DNA of 64,000 nt from CAVVEC01 sp963770485 (GTDB taxonomy: Bacteria > Acidobacteriota > Terriglobia > Terriglobales > Acidobacteriaceae): contig CAVYPX010000017.1 in NCBI GenBank assembly GCA_963770485.1, forward strand, positions 62,001 to 126,000. The letters are read 5' to 3'. Positions 26,093-34,906 of the stretch are shown one piece after another; the first letter of the stretch is position 1, and the number at the start of each line of letters is the position of its first letter. The notes beneath the pieces are model-generated. The model searched no databases. It was given only the letters and a program-made list of their open reading frames with translations, and had not been told where the DNA came from. The position numbers and the translations under genes were made by a program.

Positions 26093-27616
26093 CTACTGCG
26101 GATGGCTGGGCGGCTCATAAGGCTGCGCCAACCCGCGTTCCGCAGCCGCCTTGGCCTCCGGCAAATCTGCACCGGCGTTCAGAGCCGCGCGATAATGATC
26201 GAGGGCGGCCGCCCGGTCTTCCTGCAAGTCAAAGATCCTTCCCAGGTAAATATGAGACCAGGCCACCACCTTGGGTTCGTGGGCCACGCCCAAGGCTTGC
26301 TCAAAATAATTGCGCGCGCCTTGCATGTCGCGGCTCATGGTCGCTGCCTGCGCCAGAATGAAAAGCGCCCGGCCGGGATCCTCATTCTTCTCGTCCAAGA
26401 CTTCTTGCGCCAGCTTCTTGGCGGTTTCGATGTCTCCGGCCGACAGGCGTTGCTCGGCGGTTGCCAGTTTGCTCTTCTGCGGCCGCGATAAGTGCAGCAA
26501 TTCGGGATCTGCATTGCTGGCGAATTTTACCTCCGCTGCCTGCTTTTGTTCCTTGCGTACGTCAATGCCGTTGATGATGTCTCCATACGCGTCGCGCAGG
26601 CCTGTTGGACTTTTCTCGAAGTGCGCCAGCGCCCCGTAGAAATACGGCGTCAAAATAAAACCTTGCGCTACGGATTGGTCGACGGCCTGCTGCCGTTGGG
26701 CTTCCGGAGTCTTGCTCGATCCCGAGGTGCGGGCTTCGACGGCGCGTATCAGGCACTCCGTGGCCAGGAGGGAAACATCATTCTTGAAGTTCTGATCCAT
26801 GGGCGCAGTCTTAACATAGTCGAGCAACGGCGTCAGGCGTCCCATGGCAGTGGGATATTTCAGCGCAAAAGGATCCAGCAGGTAATGGAGGTAGGTGTGA
26901 CGAATCTGCTCCATCTTGAGGGTTGGTCCCGCCCCCGGAGAAATGACTACGTAGTAGTCCGCACCGTAATTGCGCGCGTTGGTTTGCCCCGAAGCTCCCA
27001 TGGGATCGAGATAAACCGTGAAAGTGCGGCCCAGGTAACCCGCAGAAGGCAATTTCAGGTAAATCTCCGTATCAAACAACATCTTCGACAGCGCTTCATG
27101 ATAGCGGGCGGTCAAGGTGGCATAAGCTTGCTGGTGGCGTTCCCAGATCGCTTGCAGGCCGGCTTGCCCATAGAAATTCTGAACCAACGGAACCAGTCCG
27201 GCGACATAACTGGCGTCGGGTGGCAGATCAGCCTCCTTTACTTTAAGAGTCAGCGCCGGGGGAGCGTTGAGATTGAGCGCCAGAGAAACGTATTGGGCAA
27301 GGGTGCGTGCCGGGTCAGCCTGCTGATGATCCTGATAAAACTGGCACATTACCCCATGGGCTTCCTTCTTTTCCTCGGAAGCCTCGATGGCTTTCGCAAC
27401 CTCAGCACGAATCTGTGCTCGTAACGGAGCGGATGCGTCCAGTTCCGAATCGTACCCGCAGCTATTGATGGCCGTCAGAACGGTGAACAGGGCCTCGTTG
27501 GTGTCCAGGGCGACGTTCGGCTGATTGTCCGCAAGCGACACTTGCACGAAGAACCCAAGCAACGCCGCAAAGAGCGAACTTCGGAACTTACGACCCAGGA
27601 AAACCTCCTGCAGCAC
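26093..27616 (-). CDS. Exported TPR protein of unknown function
   Basis: The 507-aa product has a hydrophobic N-terminus (FRSSLFAALLGFFVQVSLA) that looks like a signal peptide. The middle (about 60-330) is helical and unrecognised. The C-terminal third has TPRs (ALFILAQAATMSRDMQGARNYFEQALGVAHEPKVVAWSHIYLGRIF; RAAALDHYRAALNAGADLPEAKAAAERGL). The start is uncertain: a GTG at 27616 has no ribosome-binding site, while GGAGG lies 5-6 nt before an in-frame CTG (about 27596) that would give a cleaner signal peptide. Confidence 0.75.
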   Translation of the reverse strand: MLQEVFLGRKFRSSLFAALLGFFVQVSLADNQPNVALDTNEALFTVLTAINSCGYDSELDASAPLRAQIRAEVAKAIEASEEKKEAHGVMCQFYQDHQQADPARTLAQYVSLALNLNAPPALTLKVKEADLPPDASYVAGLVPLVQNFYGQAGLQAIWERHQQAYATLTARYHEALSKMLFDTEIYLKLPSAGYLGRTFTVYLDPMGASGQTNARNYGADYYVVISPGAGPTLKMEQIRHTYLHYLLDPFALKYPTAMGRLTPLLDYVKTAPMDQNFKNDVSLLATECLIRAVEARTSGSSKTPEAQRQQAVDQSVAQGFILTPYFYGALAHFEKSPTGLRDAYGDIINGIDVRKEQKQAAEVKFASNADPELLHLSRPQKSKLATAEQRLSAGDIETAKKLAQEVLDEKNEDPGRALFILAQAATMSRDMQGARNYFEQALGVAHEPKVVAWSHIYLGRIFDLQEDRAAALDHYRAALNAGADLPEAKAAAERGLAQPYEPPSHPQ

Positions 27617-27908
27617 GGTGGGATGTGTGGATCACTAGCCAGTTTAAGGGGTTCTGCAGCGAGGGTCAACGGAGGAAGGGGGATATACGCGCGGAGGGGA
27701 TTTTGTGAGGGCGCAATGCTGGTACGGATCGCATACCGATTTGGTGCACTCCAGATGAAAATCTTTTCACAGTGTCGCGAGCGGGAAGGTGGGTGTACAC
27801 TAGTCGCCGCTTTTGAAGTCAAAAAGGAGATTCTGGTTGGGGAGAATCTCTGGTTGTTGGCCTGGCGGTGGCAACAGTCACAATCACTCTCTCTAGGAGG
27901 AGAAACCA

Positions 27909-28808
27909 GTGAAAAGGTCCATTCTTGGAGTATCGCTAGTTCTGATGTTCGTTGCCGTAAATATCGCGGCGGCGCCACTTTTAACCTTCACCTTTTCCGA
28001 CGTCCACGCTAACAAGACGGCAATGGAGACTGACTCTTTCGCCGTCAACAATGCCGCAGTGATCGCCGGAGACTATGTGGATTCCAGCGGCGTGCAGCAC
28101 GCTATGATCCTCGCCGGGACGAAGCTTACCACGGTCGATCATAAGGATTGCGTGACGACTGGCGGTTTCTCAGCTGGTGCCATTGCGTTCTACGGTATCA
28201 ACAGTGCGGGCGCGGCCGCCGGCTGGTGCGTCAACAGCACGACCGGTGCGGACAATTCGTTTACCTACGCGAAAGGGAAATTCACTACCATCAGCTTCCC
28301 AAAAGCAAACGCAACTCAGGCTTACGGAATCAATGACAAGGGAGACGTTGTCGGCCTGTACATTGACTCCGCCGGCGCTCAGCATGGCTTTTCCAAGGCA
28401 GGTAGCAAGTACAAGAGCATCGACGTAAGCGGTGACAGCAGCGCGGAAGCCTGGGGAATCAACAACAAAGGCCAGATCACCGTGTTTGCCATTAACACAG
28501 CTGGCGGTTACGAGGGTTTCCTCTACAACGGGAAGACCTTCAAGAAAATCACTGACCCCAACCAAGGCGCATCCGGGACCATTGTCCGCGCCCCGAACAA
28601 CAAGGGCGACATCGCCGGCGCCTATTTCAATTCCAGTGGTCAGGAGGTTGGCTTCTTGTTTCATGGCGGCAAGTACTATGATGTCAAGGATCCAAAGGCC
28701 AGCAACAACACCCGCCCTGACGGACTCAACGACAAGCTCGAAATTGTAGGACGTTACACGCCGACTTCCGGCGCCAATGTTGGTTTCAAAGCGACCACCA
28801 AGCAGTAA
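27909..28808 (+). CDS. Secreted HAF-repeat (beta-propeller-like) protein
   Basis: The 299-aa product has a GTG start at 27909, with AGGAGGAGA upstream, and a signal peptide (SILGVSLVLMFVAVNIAAA). About six ~40-residue repeats follow the pattern A-x-G-I-N-x-x-G-x-x-x-G-x-Y-x-x-x-x-G-x-x-H/E-G-F. Examples are AYGINDKGDVVGLYIDSAG and AWGINNKGQITVFAINTAG. These HAF repeats occur in extracellular proteins of Acidobacteria and allies. No catalytic residues are evident; the function is unknown. Confidence 0.8.
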   Translation: MKRSILGVSLVLMFVAVNIAAAPLLTFTFSDVHANKTAMETDSFAVNNAAVIAGDYVDSSGVQHAMILAGTKLTTVDHKDCVTTGGFSAGAIAFYGINSAGAAAGWCVNSTTGADNSFTYAKGKFTTISFPKANATQAYGINDKGDVVGLYIDSAGAQHGFSKAGSKYKSIDVSGDSSAEAWGINNKGQITVFAINTAGGYEGFLYNGKTFKKITDPNQGASGTIVRAPNNKGDIAGAYFNSSGQEVGFLFHGGKYYDVKDPKASNNTRPDGLNDKLEIVGRYTPTSGANVGFKATTKQ

Positions 28809-29006
28809 CCGCGCGCCTCGCCGCCTCATGCTCGCCAATCGGGCTTGAGGCGGCAGGGCAGAGGAGACCGCTTGCGCGGGGCTGCACTATATCCGTGGCA
28901 CTCTAAGGGATTGCCCTCATCTCGCGGATAAATATGCCTGATCGGATCAGGTTCGGGGATACCATTTTCGCGTTCTGTGCGAAACGCGCGCTCCTGCCGA
29001 TCGCTT
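28809..29006. other. Intergenic region with three hairpins
   Basis: GCCGCCTCA and TGAGGCGGC (28820-28828 and 28846-28854) form a 9-bp stem just after the HAF gene, without a T-run. CTGATCGGATCAG (about 28940) and TTTCGC-GTTCTGT-GCGAAA (about 28967-28985) lie downstream of the anti-sigma gene on the other strand. They may end both convergent transcripts, but none is a textbook intrinsic terminator. Confidence 0.4.
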
Positions 29007-29672
29007 CTATCCCTTCACACTGATCTTGGAGAATGACAGAACGGCCCTTCCAGCCGTGGGCCTGCCCATGGAAGTTGCCGGACGGAACGTGGTGAAGATC
29101 AGCATGTTCTTGACTTGCGACGGCAGATCTTTCATCTGCTGCGGATTCGATAGTACGCGGTAATCCTCGACCCGGCCGTTCGAGTCTACATAGGCTTCGA
29201 TCACCAGGGAATCATCTTTAATCGAATCCAGGGCCATCCCGAAAGCCGATTGCTGCAATTGCGGCGCAGTGTACAACATCAAAGGAACATCGGGACTGCC
29301 AGCTTGCAAAGGCAAGGCCGAGAAGCCCATGAGAAATCCGAAAATCACCACCGCCGAGGCCAAGCCCGCGGTCGCCGGAACCATGAATGCATTGATCGCA
29401 TTTTCCAGCCGGATACGCACATCATCGAAATAGGACCGCCGCGATCGGGCGCATGCGCGCGAGATCGCGAGACGCAGCTTCAGCGCCAGATCATCGGGGG
29501 CCTTCCTGCGGCCCACCTGCGAGAGCAAAAGTTGGGTCCGGCGCAGCGAAGCGTATTCCTGCTGGCAGTGAGCGCACCTGTCCATGTGCTGCGTAAGAGC
29601 GCGCATTTCTTTACCCGTGACCGCACCGTCCAGATAAGGTGAGAGCAACGAGTTGGCTTGGGAGCACGTCAT
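29007..29672 (-). CDS. Membrane anti-sigma factor with zinc-finger domain
   Basis: The 221-aa product has an N-terminal zf-HC2/ZAS motif, MTCSQANSLLSPYLDG...LTQHMDRCAHCQQEY, giving the H-x3-C-x2-C zinc cluster of anti-sigma factors. One transmembrane segment follows (VPATAGLASAVVIFGFLMGFSAL, about 107-129). A periplasmic domain ends in a TonB-C-like fold (VIEAYVDSNGRVEDYRVLSNPQQM). The ATG overlaps the sigma stop codon (ATGA), so the two are co-translated. Confidence 0.88.
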   Translation of the reverse strand: MTCSQANSLLSPYLDGAVTGKEMRALTQHMDRCAHCQQEYASLRRTQLLLSQVGRRKAPDDLALKLRLAISRACARSRRSYFDDVRIRLENAINAFMVPATAGLASAVVIFGFLMGFSALPLQAGSPDVPLMLYTAPQLQQSAFGMALDSIKDDSLVIEAYVDSNGRVEDYRVLSNPQQMKDLPSQVKNMLIFTTFRPATSMGRPTAGRAVLSFSKISVKG

Positions 29673-30415
29673 GACACCACCTCGAATTCCCCTTCCTTGC
29701 AAGTAAGCCGCGACGGTGTTTCGATCTCTACCGCCCGTCCCTCCGCCTGCAGCCCCAGTTCCGACCCGACTTCTCGAACGTACGGCACTAAGCGCTGCTT
29801 GAGCGCCTGCCGTCCGCGGGTCAACCTTGATTTAACCGTTCCCAAGGAAACCTGCATAATCTCTGCGATCTCTTCGTAAGACATCTCCTGAATGTCACGG
29901 AGGATGACCGTCGTCCGGTACGGCTCGGAGACTTGGCGCAATTCCTCTTCGACTCGGAACCGCACTTCCTCATGCGCCACGCGATCGAACGGCGAGTCGC
30001 CACCGTCCACCAGGGAATCCTTGGTTGCGGAAGCAACGCTCGGGCCGAAGTCGGATTCCCGCGGCTCTATGGATGTTTCCTTCGATTTGTGTCGAAACCA
30101 CCAACGCCGCCGGTTGGACGCCTCGTGTACGGCGATGCGATAAATCCACGTCTTCAGGCTGGACTCACCATGAAAATGCTTCATGCCGCGGAAAACTTTC
30201 AGGAAGACTTCCTGGGTGGTGTCAGCGGCATCGGCCGGATCAGTCACCATGCGATAAACCAGGCTGTAAATCGGCTGGTGAAACTCTCCGATCAACCAGG
30301 CGTACGCATCCTCGGACCCGGCTTTCAGTTCAGCCACGATTGCGGCTTCCTGAGCTCGAGCTCCGATCGCTCCCGCGAAATCACCCAAGGCAGTGGCTCC
30401 TGCCATCACAGTCAT
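29669..30415 (-). CDS. ECF RNA polymerase sigma factor (SigE/SigW-like)
   Basis: The 248-aa product has sigma region 2 at about 35-105 (YSLVYRMVTDPADAADTTQEVFLKVFRGMKHFHGESSLKTWIYRIAVHEASNRRR). Region 4 is at about 165-220 (LRDIQEMSYEEIAEIMQVSLGTVKSRLTRGRQALKQRL). A ~45-residue acidic linker separates them. Its cognate anti-sigma overlaps downstream. TATAAT (30428-30433) sits 12 bp before the ATG, so the leader would be only about 5-6 nt. Confidence 0.93.
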   Translation of the reverse strand: MTVMAGATALGDFAGAIGARAQEAAIVAELKAGSEDAYAWLIGEFHQPIYSLVYRMVTDPADAADTTQEVFLKVFRGMKHFHGESSLKTWIYRIAVHEASNRRRWWFRHKSKETSIEPRESDFGPSVASATKDSLVDGGDSPFDRVAHEEVRFRVEEELRQVSEPYRTTVILRDIQEMSYEEIAEIMQVSLGTVKSRLTRGRQALKQRLVPYVREVGSELGLQAEGRAVEIETPSRLTCKEGEFEVVS

Positions 30416-30427
30416 GGCCCACCCCTT

Positions 30428-30433
30428 ATTATA
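30428..30433 (-). promoter_or_regulatory. Consensus -10 hexamer of the sigma-factor operon
   Basis: TATAAT on the minus strand is placed 12 bp before the sigma-factor ATG. The -35 is weak (CAGCCT at a 17-bp spacing). The weak -35 with a strong -10 suggests regulation or an activator. Confidence 0.45.
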
Positions 30434-30657
30434 GGTGTTTTCCTAATCCCAGGCTGCGCTGAAAATCGAACCATAGTTTCGCCGGCCAAGCCTCAAGAAG
30501 GGTGCTTTGCTTCTGGTGTTATAGACTCCGCAACGGCGCACCGGGTTCCAGAATGGAAGAGCTTATTTTTCAGCGTATTAGGGGGATCTCAAAGGGCAGT
30601 TCCCACCCAATTGCCACCTGTCAGAACGGCGCACTAGCTGGGACTTGCCGAGTCAGC

Positions 30658-31398
30658 CTACTGGGGTTGGGTTTGCGGTTGCGATTGTGAACTTGAATTC
30701 ACGTTGGGCTTGGGCGGCGTGGCGGGTGTGCTGGGTTTTGTGGTCTTGGCAGTCGCCTTTTTCTTGACCGGCTTCTTCGGCGCTTCGGTGTCGTCCACGA
30801 CCACTTTCTTGGGAGGAGGAAGAACTTTCACCGCAGCTTGCGCTGCCCGGAGTTGAGCACGGAGTTGCGTCAGCTCTCCTTCTTTCGCGTTGGACAAAGT
30901 TTCTATCCGGTCGGCCAGCGAGCGGCGTGATCGCTCCAGCGCTTCGAGATCGTTTTGCAGCGCCTGGTACTCGTCCTTGCCGCCGAATGCACCCGCGGAC
31001 TCGACTACGGAGACAAAGACATCGTACAGCGCATTCAGATTGCGATAGAGCTTAAAGGTAAACGTCAGGTTTTCCGGAGAATTCCGCAGTTGGCCAATGA
31101 TCTCGGGCAGGGCGGTTTGCAGGTTACGCTCGATAGACTCGGCATCGCCTTGAGTCCCGCGCTTGGTGTTGGAGTCGGTCTTCCATTTTTCAATGCGCAG
31201 TTTGGCCAAGTCCACCTGCGCGGATTGAGAGGCTTGTTCCAATTGCGACAACAGCAGATTCAACTCGCTGACTGAAGTGTACGCAACCGGAGGCCCCGAC
31301 CCGGACGCAGGACTCGAAGGCGCGACCTGTGCGGCCGCGGCAGCAATCAAGACAGGCAGCAGACACAGCCGCCAGGGGTGAGTCGGGCTCAGTTTCAT
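30658..31398 (-). CDS. Exported coiled-coil protein of unknown function
   Basis: The 246-aa product has a signal peptide (LCLLPVLIAAAAAQV). Helical segments follow (SELNLLLSQLEQASQSAQVDLAKLRIEKWK; EYQALQNDLEALERSRRSLADRIETLSNAKEGELTQLRAQLRAAQAAV), the second being a probable coiled coil. The C-terminal ~50 residues are K/P/T-rich and end in a Q/P/S stretch, perhaps contacting peptidoglycan. I do not recognise the family. It precedes the tRNA-Ala gene in divergent orientation. Confidence 0.7.
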   Translation of the reverse strand: MKLSPTHPWRLCLLPVLIAAAAAQVAPSSPASGSGPPVAYTSVSELNLLLSQLEQASQSAQVDLAKLRIEKWKTDSNTKRGTQGDAESIERNLQTALPEIIGQLRNSPENLTFTFKLYRNLNALYDVFVSVVESAGAFGGKDEYQALQNDLEALERSRRSLADRIETLSNAKEGELTQLRAQLRAAQAAVKVLPPPKKVVVDDTEAPKKPVKKKATAKTTKPSTPATPPKPNVNSSSQSQPQTQPQ

Positions 31399-31487
31399 GA
31401 GGACGCTTCACTCAGGATACTCACTTTCGCAGTTTTCGTAAAACCGGGATCACGAACTTCGCTGGCACAGCCGGAACTACGTCATGT

Positions 31488-31516
31488 TTGACTAACGCTA
31501 GCTGGTAGGCGAGAAT
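31488..31516 (+). promoter_or_regulatory. Sigma-70 promoter of tRNA-Ala
   Basis: TTGACT (31488-31493) and GAGAAT (31511-31516) are spaced by exactly 17 bp. They lie about 50 bp before the tRNA 5' end. Confidence 0.6.
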
Positions 31517-31567
31517 TGTGATGTCACATCCGGCTCTTCGTTGCCGGATTGCTGGTTCTTCCTCAGT

Positions 31568-31643
31568 GGGCCTGTGGCGCAGTTGGGAGCGCGCTTCCAT
31601 GGCATGGAAGAGGTCGTCGGTTCGAACCCGACCAGGTCCACCA
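31568..31643 (+). tRNA. tRNA-Ala (anticodon GGC)
   Basis: The 76 nt form a complete cloverleaf. The acceptor stem GGGCCTG pairs with CAGGTCC (one G-T). The D stem is GCGC/GCGC with GG in the loop. The anticodon stem CTTCC/GGAAG surrounds loop ATGGCAT (anticodon GGC). The T arm is GTCGG-TTCGAAC-CCGAC, and the CCA end is encoded. Its 3' half, from the anticodon loop to one base past CCA, is repeated exactly at 33866-33911. Confidence 0.97.
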
Positions 31644-31644
31644 A
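31599..31644 (+). repeat. Attachment-site repeat, left copy (tRNA 3' half)
   Basis: The 46 bp start at the anticodon loop of tRNA-Ala and end one base after CCA. They are identical to 33866-33911. Flanking bases differ on both sides (C/A before, T/C after), so the repeat borders are sharp, as expected for an att core used by tyrosine recombinases at tRNA 3' ends. Confidence 0.9.
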
Positions 31645-31683
31645 TATCCCGATCCAGTTGGCTCCCCATCACGTAACGCGCTG

Positions 31684-31689
31684 TATACT
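31684..31689 (+). promoter_or_regulatory. -10 hexamer just before the island gene
   Basis: TATACT ends 6 bp before the GTG at 31696, so transcription could start on or next to the start codon. The -35 (TTGGCT at 31658-31663) is 20 bp away, longer than optimal. Alternatively the gene is read from the tRNA promoter. Confidence 0.35.
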
Positions 31690-31695
31690 CGTCGC

Positions 31696-33720
31696 GTGCT
31701 TGGCATTGCACCTGAGCCTTTCCATTCCGCTTACTATTCGGCGCAAGTCTCTGGGTTCTTGCGTGAAGACGCTGCTGGCATCTTGGGAAAGCTTACTGCG
31801 GCTCACGGGCACGATTTGGAACTTCAGCAGCGACGGGCATGGGAAGAGGAAATCGAGATTCTCAAGTATGCGCTACGAGAACTGGACGGCACGATCTTCC
31901 TCGAGTTTGAGGTACCCCGGCTGGGAAGTCGCGTCGATGCGGTGCTAGTCTCCGGCCCTGGCATTTTCCCAATTGAATTCAAGTGTGGGGAGCGGCACTA
32001 CCATCCTGCCGACTATAACCAGGCGTGGGATTATGCCCTCGATCTCAAGAATTTCCACCTCGCGAGCCACAATTCCCCAATCCTGCCGATCCTTGTTGCG
32101 ACAGGCGCCACGTGCAGCGATGAAAAATGGGAATGTGCACACGCCGATGGTGTCAGGCCACCTCGACGCTGCTGCCCCGCCGATTTCCATCGGATATTGG
32201 CCGAGGGCTTGGCGCTTGTCGATGGTCCATCGTTGGATGGCGAAACGTGGGGCAATGCGCCGTATCATCCCACACCGACAATAGTTGAAGCTGCACGCCT
32301 CCTCTACTCGGGACAAACGGTGGAATCGATCACACGCAATGATGCCGGTGCTCAGAACCTTGCGATCACTTCAGGCGCCGTGGTAGACATCATCGACCGA
32401 GCGCAAAAGAACCATGAGAAAGCAATCGTCTTCGTCACTGGCGTGCCAGGTGCGGGAAAAACGCTTGTTGGTTTGAACCTAGCGACGCGACGGCATGAGT
32501 TCGGAGAGGCTCGCGCGGTATTCCTCTCTGGAAATGAGCCCCTTGTCGCGGTCCTCCAGGAGGCGCTGACTCGCGATGAACTGGACCGTCGCACCAAGCG
32601 TGTGCGCAAAAGCTGCGACGAACAAGACCGACGTGGCGGACGTGTACGCAAAAACGATATCCGGCGGAAGGTAAAACAATTCATCCAGAACGTCCATCAT
32701 TTTCGCGATGAAGGAATCCGCACCTCGGCTGCCCCATTCGACCATGTCGTGATTTTCGACGAGGCGCAGCGCGCCTGGGACAGGAAGAAAACAGCTGATT
32801 TCATGAAGCGACGTAAGGGGTTGCCCGATTTTAACCAATCAGAATCCGAGGTTTTGATTTCGTACCTAGATCGTCATGAGGACTGGGCCGTTATCGTCTG
32901 CCTCGTAGGCGGCGGTCAGGAGATCCACACTGGTGAGGCGGGCATCGCCGCGTGGCTCGAAGCAGTGCGCGAGAAATTTCGACATTGGGTGGTGTACGTG
33001 TCACCAGATCTGACGGACTCGGAGTACGCTGCCGGCCATGCATTGGATGCCTTTGCAGACGGCACGCGAGTTGTGCCTGATCCAAGACTGCACCTATTGA
33101 GCTCGATGCGAGCGTTTCGGTCCGAGAAGGTGTCTGCCTTCGTGAAAGCCGTCCTTGATTGCGACAGCGATGGGGCACAAGGTCTGTTTCAGCAGATCTC
33201 GTTAAATTATCCAATTGCGATTACGCGCGATCTGACTCGTGCCAAACAATGGATCCTTGAACATAAAAGAGGTTCTGACCGCTACGGTATAGTTGCCTCC
33301 TCGGAGGCACAGCGATTGAAGCCCTATGCGATCGATATTCGTATAAACGTGAATCCAATCCACTGGTTCCTTAACGATAGACATGACACGCGTTCGAGTT
33401 ACTACTTCGAGGACGCAGCGACGGAATTTCAGATTCAGGGGCTTGAGTTGGACTGGATATGCATCGCCTGGGATGCGGATCTTCGCTTACAGGGGAAATC
33501 TTGGCGGTACCACTCGTTTAGGGGCGACGGGTGGATGACGATCCATAAAGACGATCGAAAGCGGTACCTGCTGAATGCATATCGCGTTCTGCTGACGCGT
33601 GCACGTCAAGGAATGGTGATCTTCGTTCCGCCAGGGGACGATGCGGATCCGACGAGAGACGCTTCCGTTTATGATCAAACTTATGCTTACCTGTCGAGGC
33701 TAGGCATCGGTGAGGCCTGA
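31696..33720 (+). CDS. PD-(D/E)XK nuclease-like / DUF2075 SF1 helicase fusion
   Basis: The 674-aa product starts from the GTG at 31696; the frame extends upstream through the tRNA gene, so a start inside the tRNA is rejected. Residues about 50-130 fit a PD-(D/E)XK fold: an E50-E52 helix, D81 in RVDAVLV, and E94-x-K96 in FPIEFKCG. Residues ~243-660 form a DUF2075/Schlafen-group-3-like P-loop helicase: Walker A GVPGAGKT (249-256), Walker B IFDEAQRAW (Asp355, Glu356), a VGGGQEI motif III, and a C-terminal YRVLLTRARQG motif VI. It is the sole gene of a tRNA-borne island. A nucleic-acid-targeting defence function is inferred, not shown. Confidence 0.85.
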   Translation: MLGIAPEPFHSAYYSAQVSGFLREDAAGILGKLTAAHGHDLELQQRRAWEEEIEILKYALRELDGTIFLEFEVPRLGSRVDAVLVSGPGIFPIEFKCGERHYHPADYNQAWDYALDLKNFHLASHNSPILPILVATGATCSDEKWECAHADGVRPPRRCCPADFHRILAEGLALVDGPSLDGETWGNAPYHPTPTIVEAARLLYSGQTVESITRNDAGAQNLAITSGAVVDIIDRAQKNHEKAIVFVTGVPGAGKTLVGLNLATRRHEFGEARAVFLSGNEPLVAVLQEALTRDELDRRTKRVRKSCDEQDRRGGRVRKNDIRRKVKQFIQNVHHFRDEGIRTSAAPFDHVVIFDEAQRAWDRKKTADFMKRRKGLPDFNQSESEVLISYLDRHEDWAVIVCLVGGGQEIHTGEAGIAAWLEAVREKFRHWVVYVSPDLTDSEYAAGHALDAFADGTRVVPDPRLHLLSSMRAFRSEKVSAFVKAVLDCDSDGAQGLFQQISLNYPIAITRDLTRAKQWILEHKRGSDRYGIVASSEAQRLKPYAIDIRINVNPIHWFLNDRHDTRSSYYFEDAATEFQIQGLELDWICIAWDADLRLQGKSWRYHSFRGDGWMTIHKDDRKRYLLNAYRVLLTRARQGMVIFVPPGDDADPTRDASVYDQTYAYLSRLGIGEA

Positions 33721-33865
33721 CTTACTCCTGTATTCATCCGATCCGACCGACAAACATGAACGTGACTCACCTGTACTTCTTACCTGTGATCCTTACCTGC
33801 GTTACGGGTACAAAGACCCAAAAGACGGTCCTCTGGGCGTTGTTGGATTTCTTAATCGGGGTTAA

Positions 33866-33911
33866 ATGGCATGGAAGAGGTCGTCGGTTCGAACCCGACC
33901 AGGTCCACCAA
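33866..33911 (+). repeat. Attachment-site repeat, right copy
   Basis: This is an exact 46-bp duplicate of 31599-31644. It has no 5' tRNA half, so it is not a functional tRNA. It marks the right end of the island. Confidence 0.9.
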
Positions 33912-33969
33912 CCCTGCCACTACTTCGAGACTCCCCGCCGAAACTGGCTGATGCTACTCTGATCTCAGA

Positions 33970-34902
33970 GTGCCAGCATCTCTGTTTTTCGCGTGCGCGG
34001 GGCGCAGGAATCTTCTCCTCCTGCTTGCTGGAGCTTTGCTCGGTGCGCTGCCTTTGGCCGCAGGCCCACCTGCTTCCAAAGCGGCGAACAGCAAAGCTGG
34101 CCGTACCTGGTTGGTGCATTGGCAGCCGTCGCGGCTGGTCAATGGATCTCCCATCGTGTTTCAAGTGGCTTCGTCGCAGGTGAAATCGCTTTCGGGAACA
34201 TGGCTCGACCACGAAGTCTTCTTCACGTTTGATCCTCAGAGCAAGAGCTGGTACGGACTCGCCGGCATCAGCCTGGAAACTCGTCCCGGCAAATATTCGC
34301 TGGAGTTGAATGGGACGGACGCGAACGGGAAGGAGATCGTGCTGCAGCGGAAGATTACGGTCGGGAAGGCGAAATATCCCAGCATCCGGGTGAGCGTCTC
34401 CAAACAATACACGGAACCGAATCCCGAACAACTGAAAAGAATCGGCGAGGAGAAGACACTGAAAGAACACATCTTCACGCAAATGGATCCTCAACGCGAG
34501 TGGGCGGGTAAGTTTCTGCCACCGGTGAAGGCGGGGATCTCCGATGTCTTTGGAACTACGCGCACCTTCAATGGCAAGGTGGAAGGCGTGCATCAGGGAC
34601 TCGATTACGCAGTGCGCGAAGGGACACCAGTCTCTGCGCTCAATCGGGGCAAGGTTCTGCTGGCGCGACCGCTGTTTTTCGAGGGCGGCTGCGTGGTCCT
34701 TGACCATGGTCAAGGCTTGCTGACGGTCTATATGCATCTTTCGAAGATTGAAGTGAAAGAGGATGATCAGGTGACGCGCGGACAGGAGATTGCTTTGAGC
34801 GGGGGCACTGGCCGAGCCACCGGCCCACACCTGCACGTGGCCGTGCGCTGGCAGGGGATTTACTTAAATCCTGAAACGCTCTTAGGTCTCCAGTTGCCGT
34901 GA
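33970..34902 (+). CDS. Exported M23 (LytM) metallopeptidase
   Basis: The 310-aa product has an N-terminal signal peptide (RRNLLLLLAGALLGALPLAAG). A beta-rich Ig-like domain (about 45-150) precedes the LytM domain. HQGLDYAVREGTPV gives HxxxD, VYMHLSKIEVKEDDQV and GPHLHVAVRW the further zinc and catalytic histidines. The motifs are complete, so it should be an active endopeptidase of peptidoglycan cross-bridges. The start is a GTG at 33970 with no clear Shine-Dalgarno. The gene lies just outside the island's right end. Confidence 0.9.
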   Translation: MPASLFFACAGRRNLLLLLAGALLGALPLAAGPPASKAANSKAGRTWLVHWQPSRLVNGSPIVFQVASSQVKSLSGTWLDHEVFFTFDPQSKSWYGLAGISLETRPGKYSLELNGTDANGKEIVLQRKITVGKAKYPSIRVSVSKQYTEPNPEQLKRIGEEKTLKEHIFTQMDPQREWAGKFLPPVKAGISDVFGTTRTFNGKVEGVHQGLDYAVREGTPVSALNRGKVLLARPLFFEGGCVVLDHGQGLLTVYMHLSKIEVKEDDQVTRGQEIALSGGTGRATGPHLHVAVRWQGIYLNPETLLGLQLP

Positions 34903-34906
34903 GTCT

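Larger units (their letters stand above)
31644..33911 (+). mobile_element. Small tRNA-Ala-integrated island without integrase
   Basis: About 2.27 kb lie between the direct 46-bp tRNA repeats. The intact tRNA is at the left edge and the orphan 3' half at the right. The only gene inside is the nuclease-helicase fusion at 31696-33720. No recombinase, transposase or relaxase gene is present. This means either that the island has lost its integrase or that it is mobilised by a helper in trans. The base composition inside looks less GC-rich than the neighbours. Confidence 0.8.

Noticed and set aside
31549..31695. Upstream extension of the island nuclease-helicase
   Set aside because: The extension runs through the tRNA-Ala gene; the GTG at 31696 after a -10 box is a better start.
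33866..33911. Second tRNA gene
   Set aside because: Only the 3' half is present; the acceptor 5' strand and D arm are missing.
33756..33962. 68-aa frame across the right attachment repeat
   Set aside because: Half of it is translated tRNA sequence and there is no ribosome-binding site.
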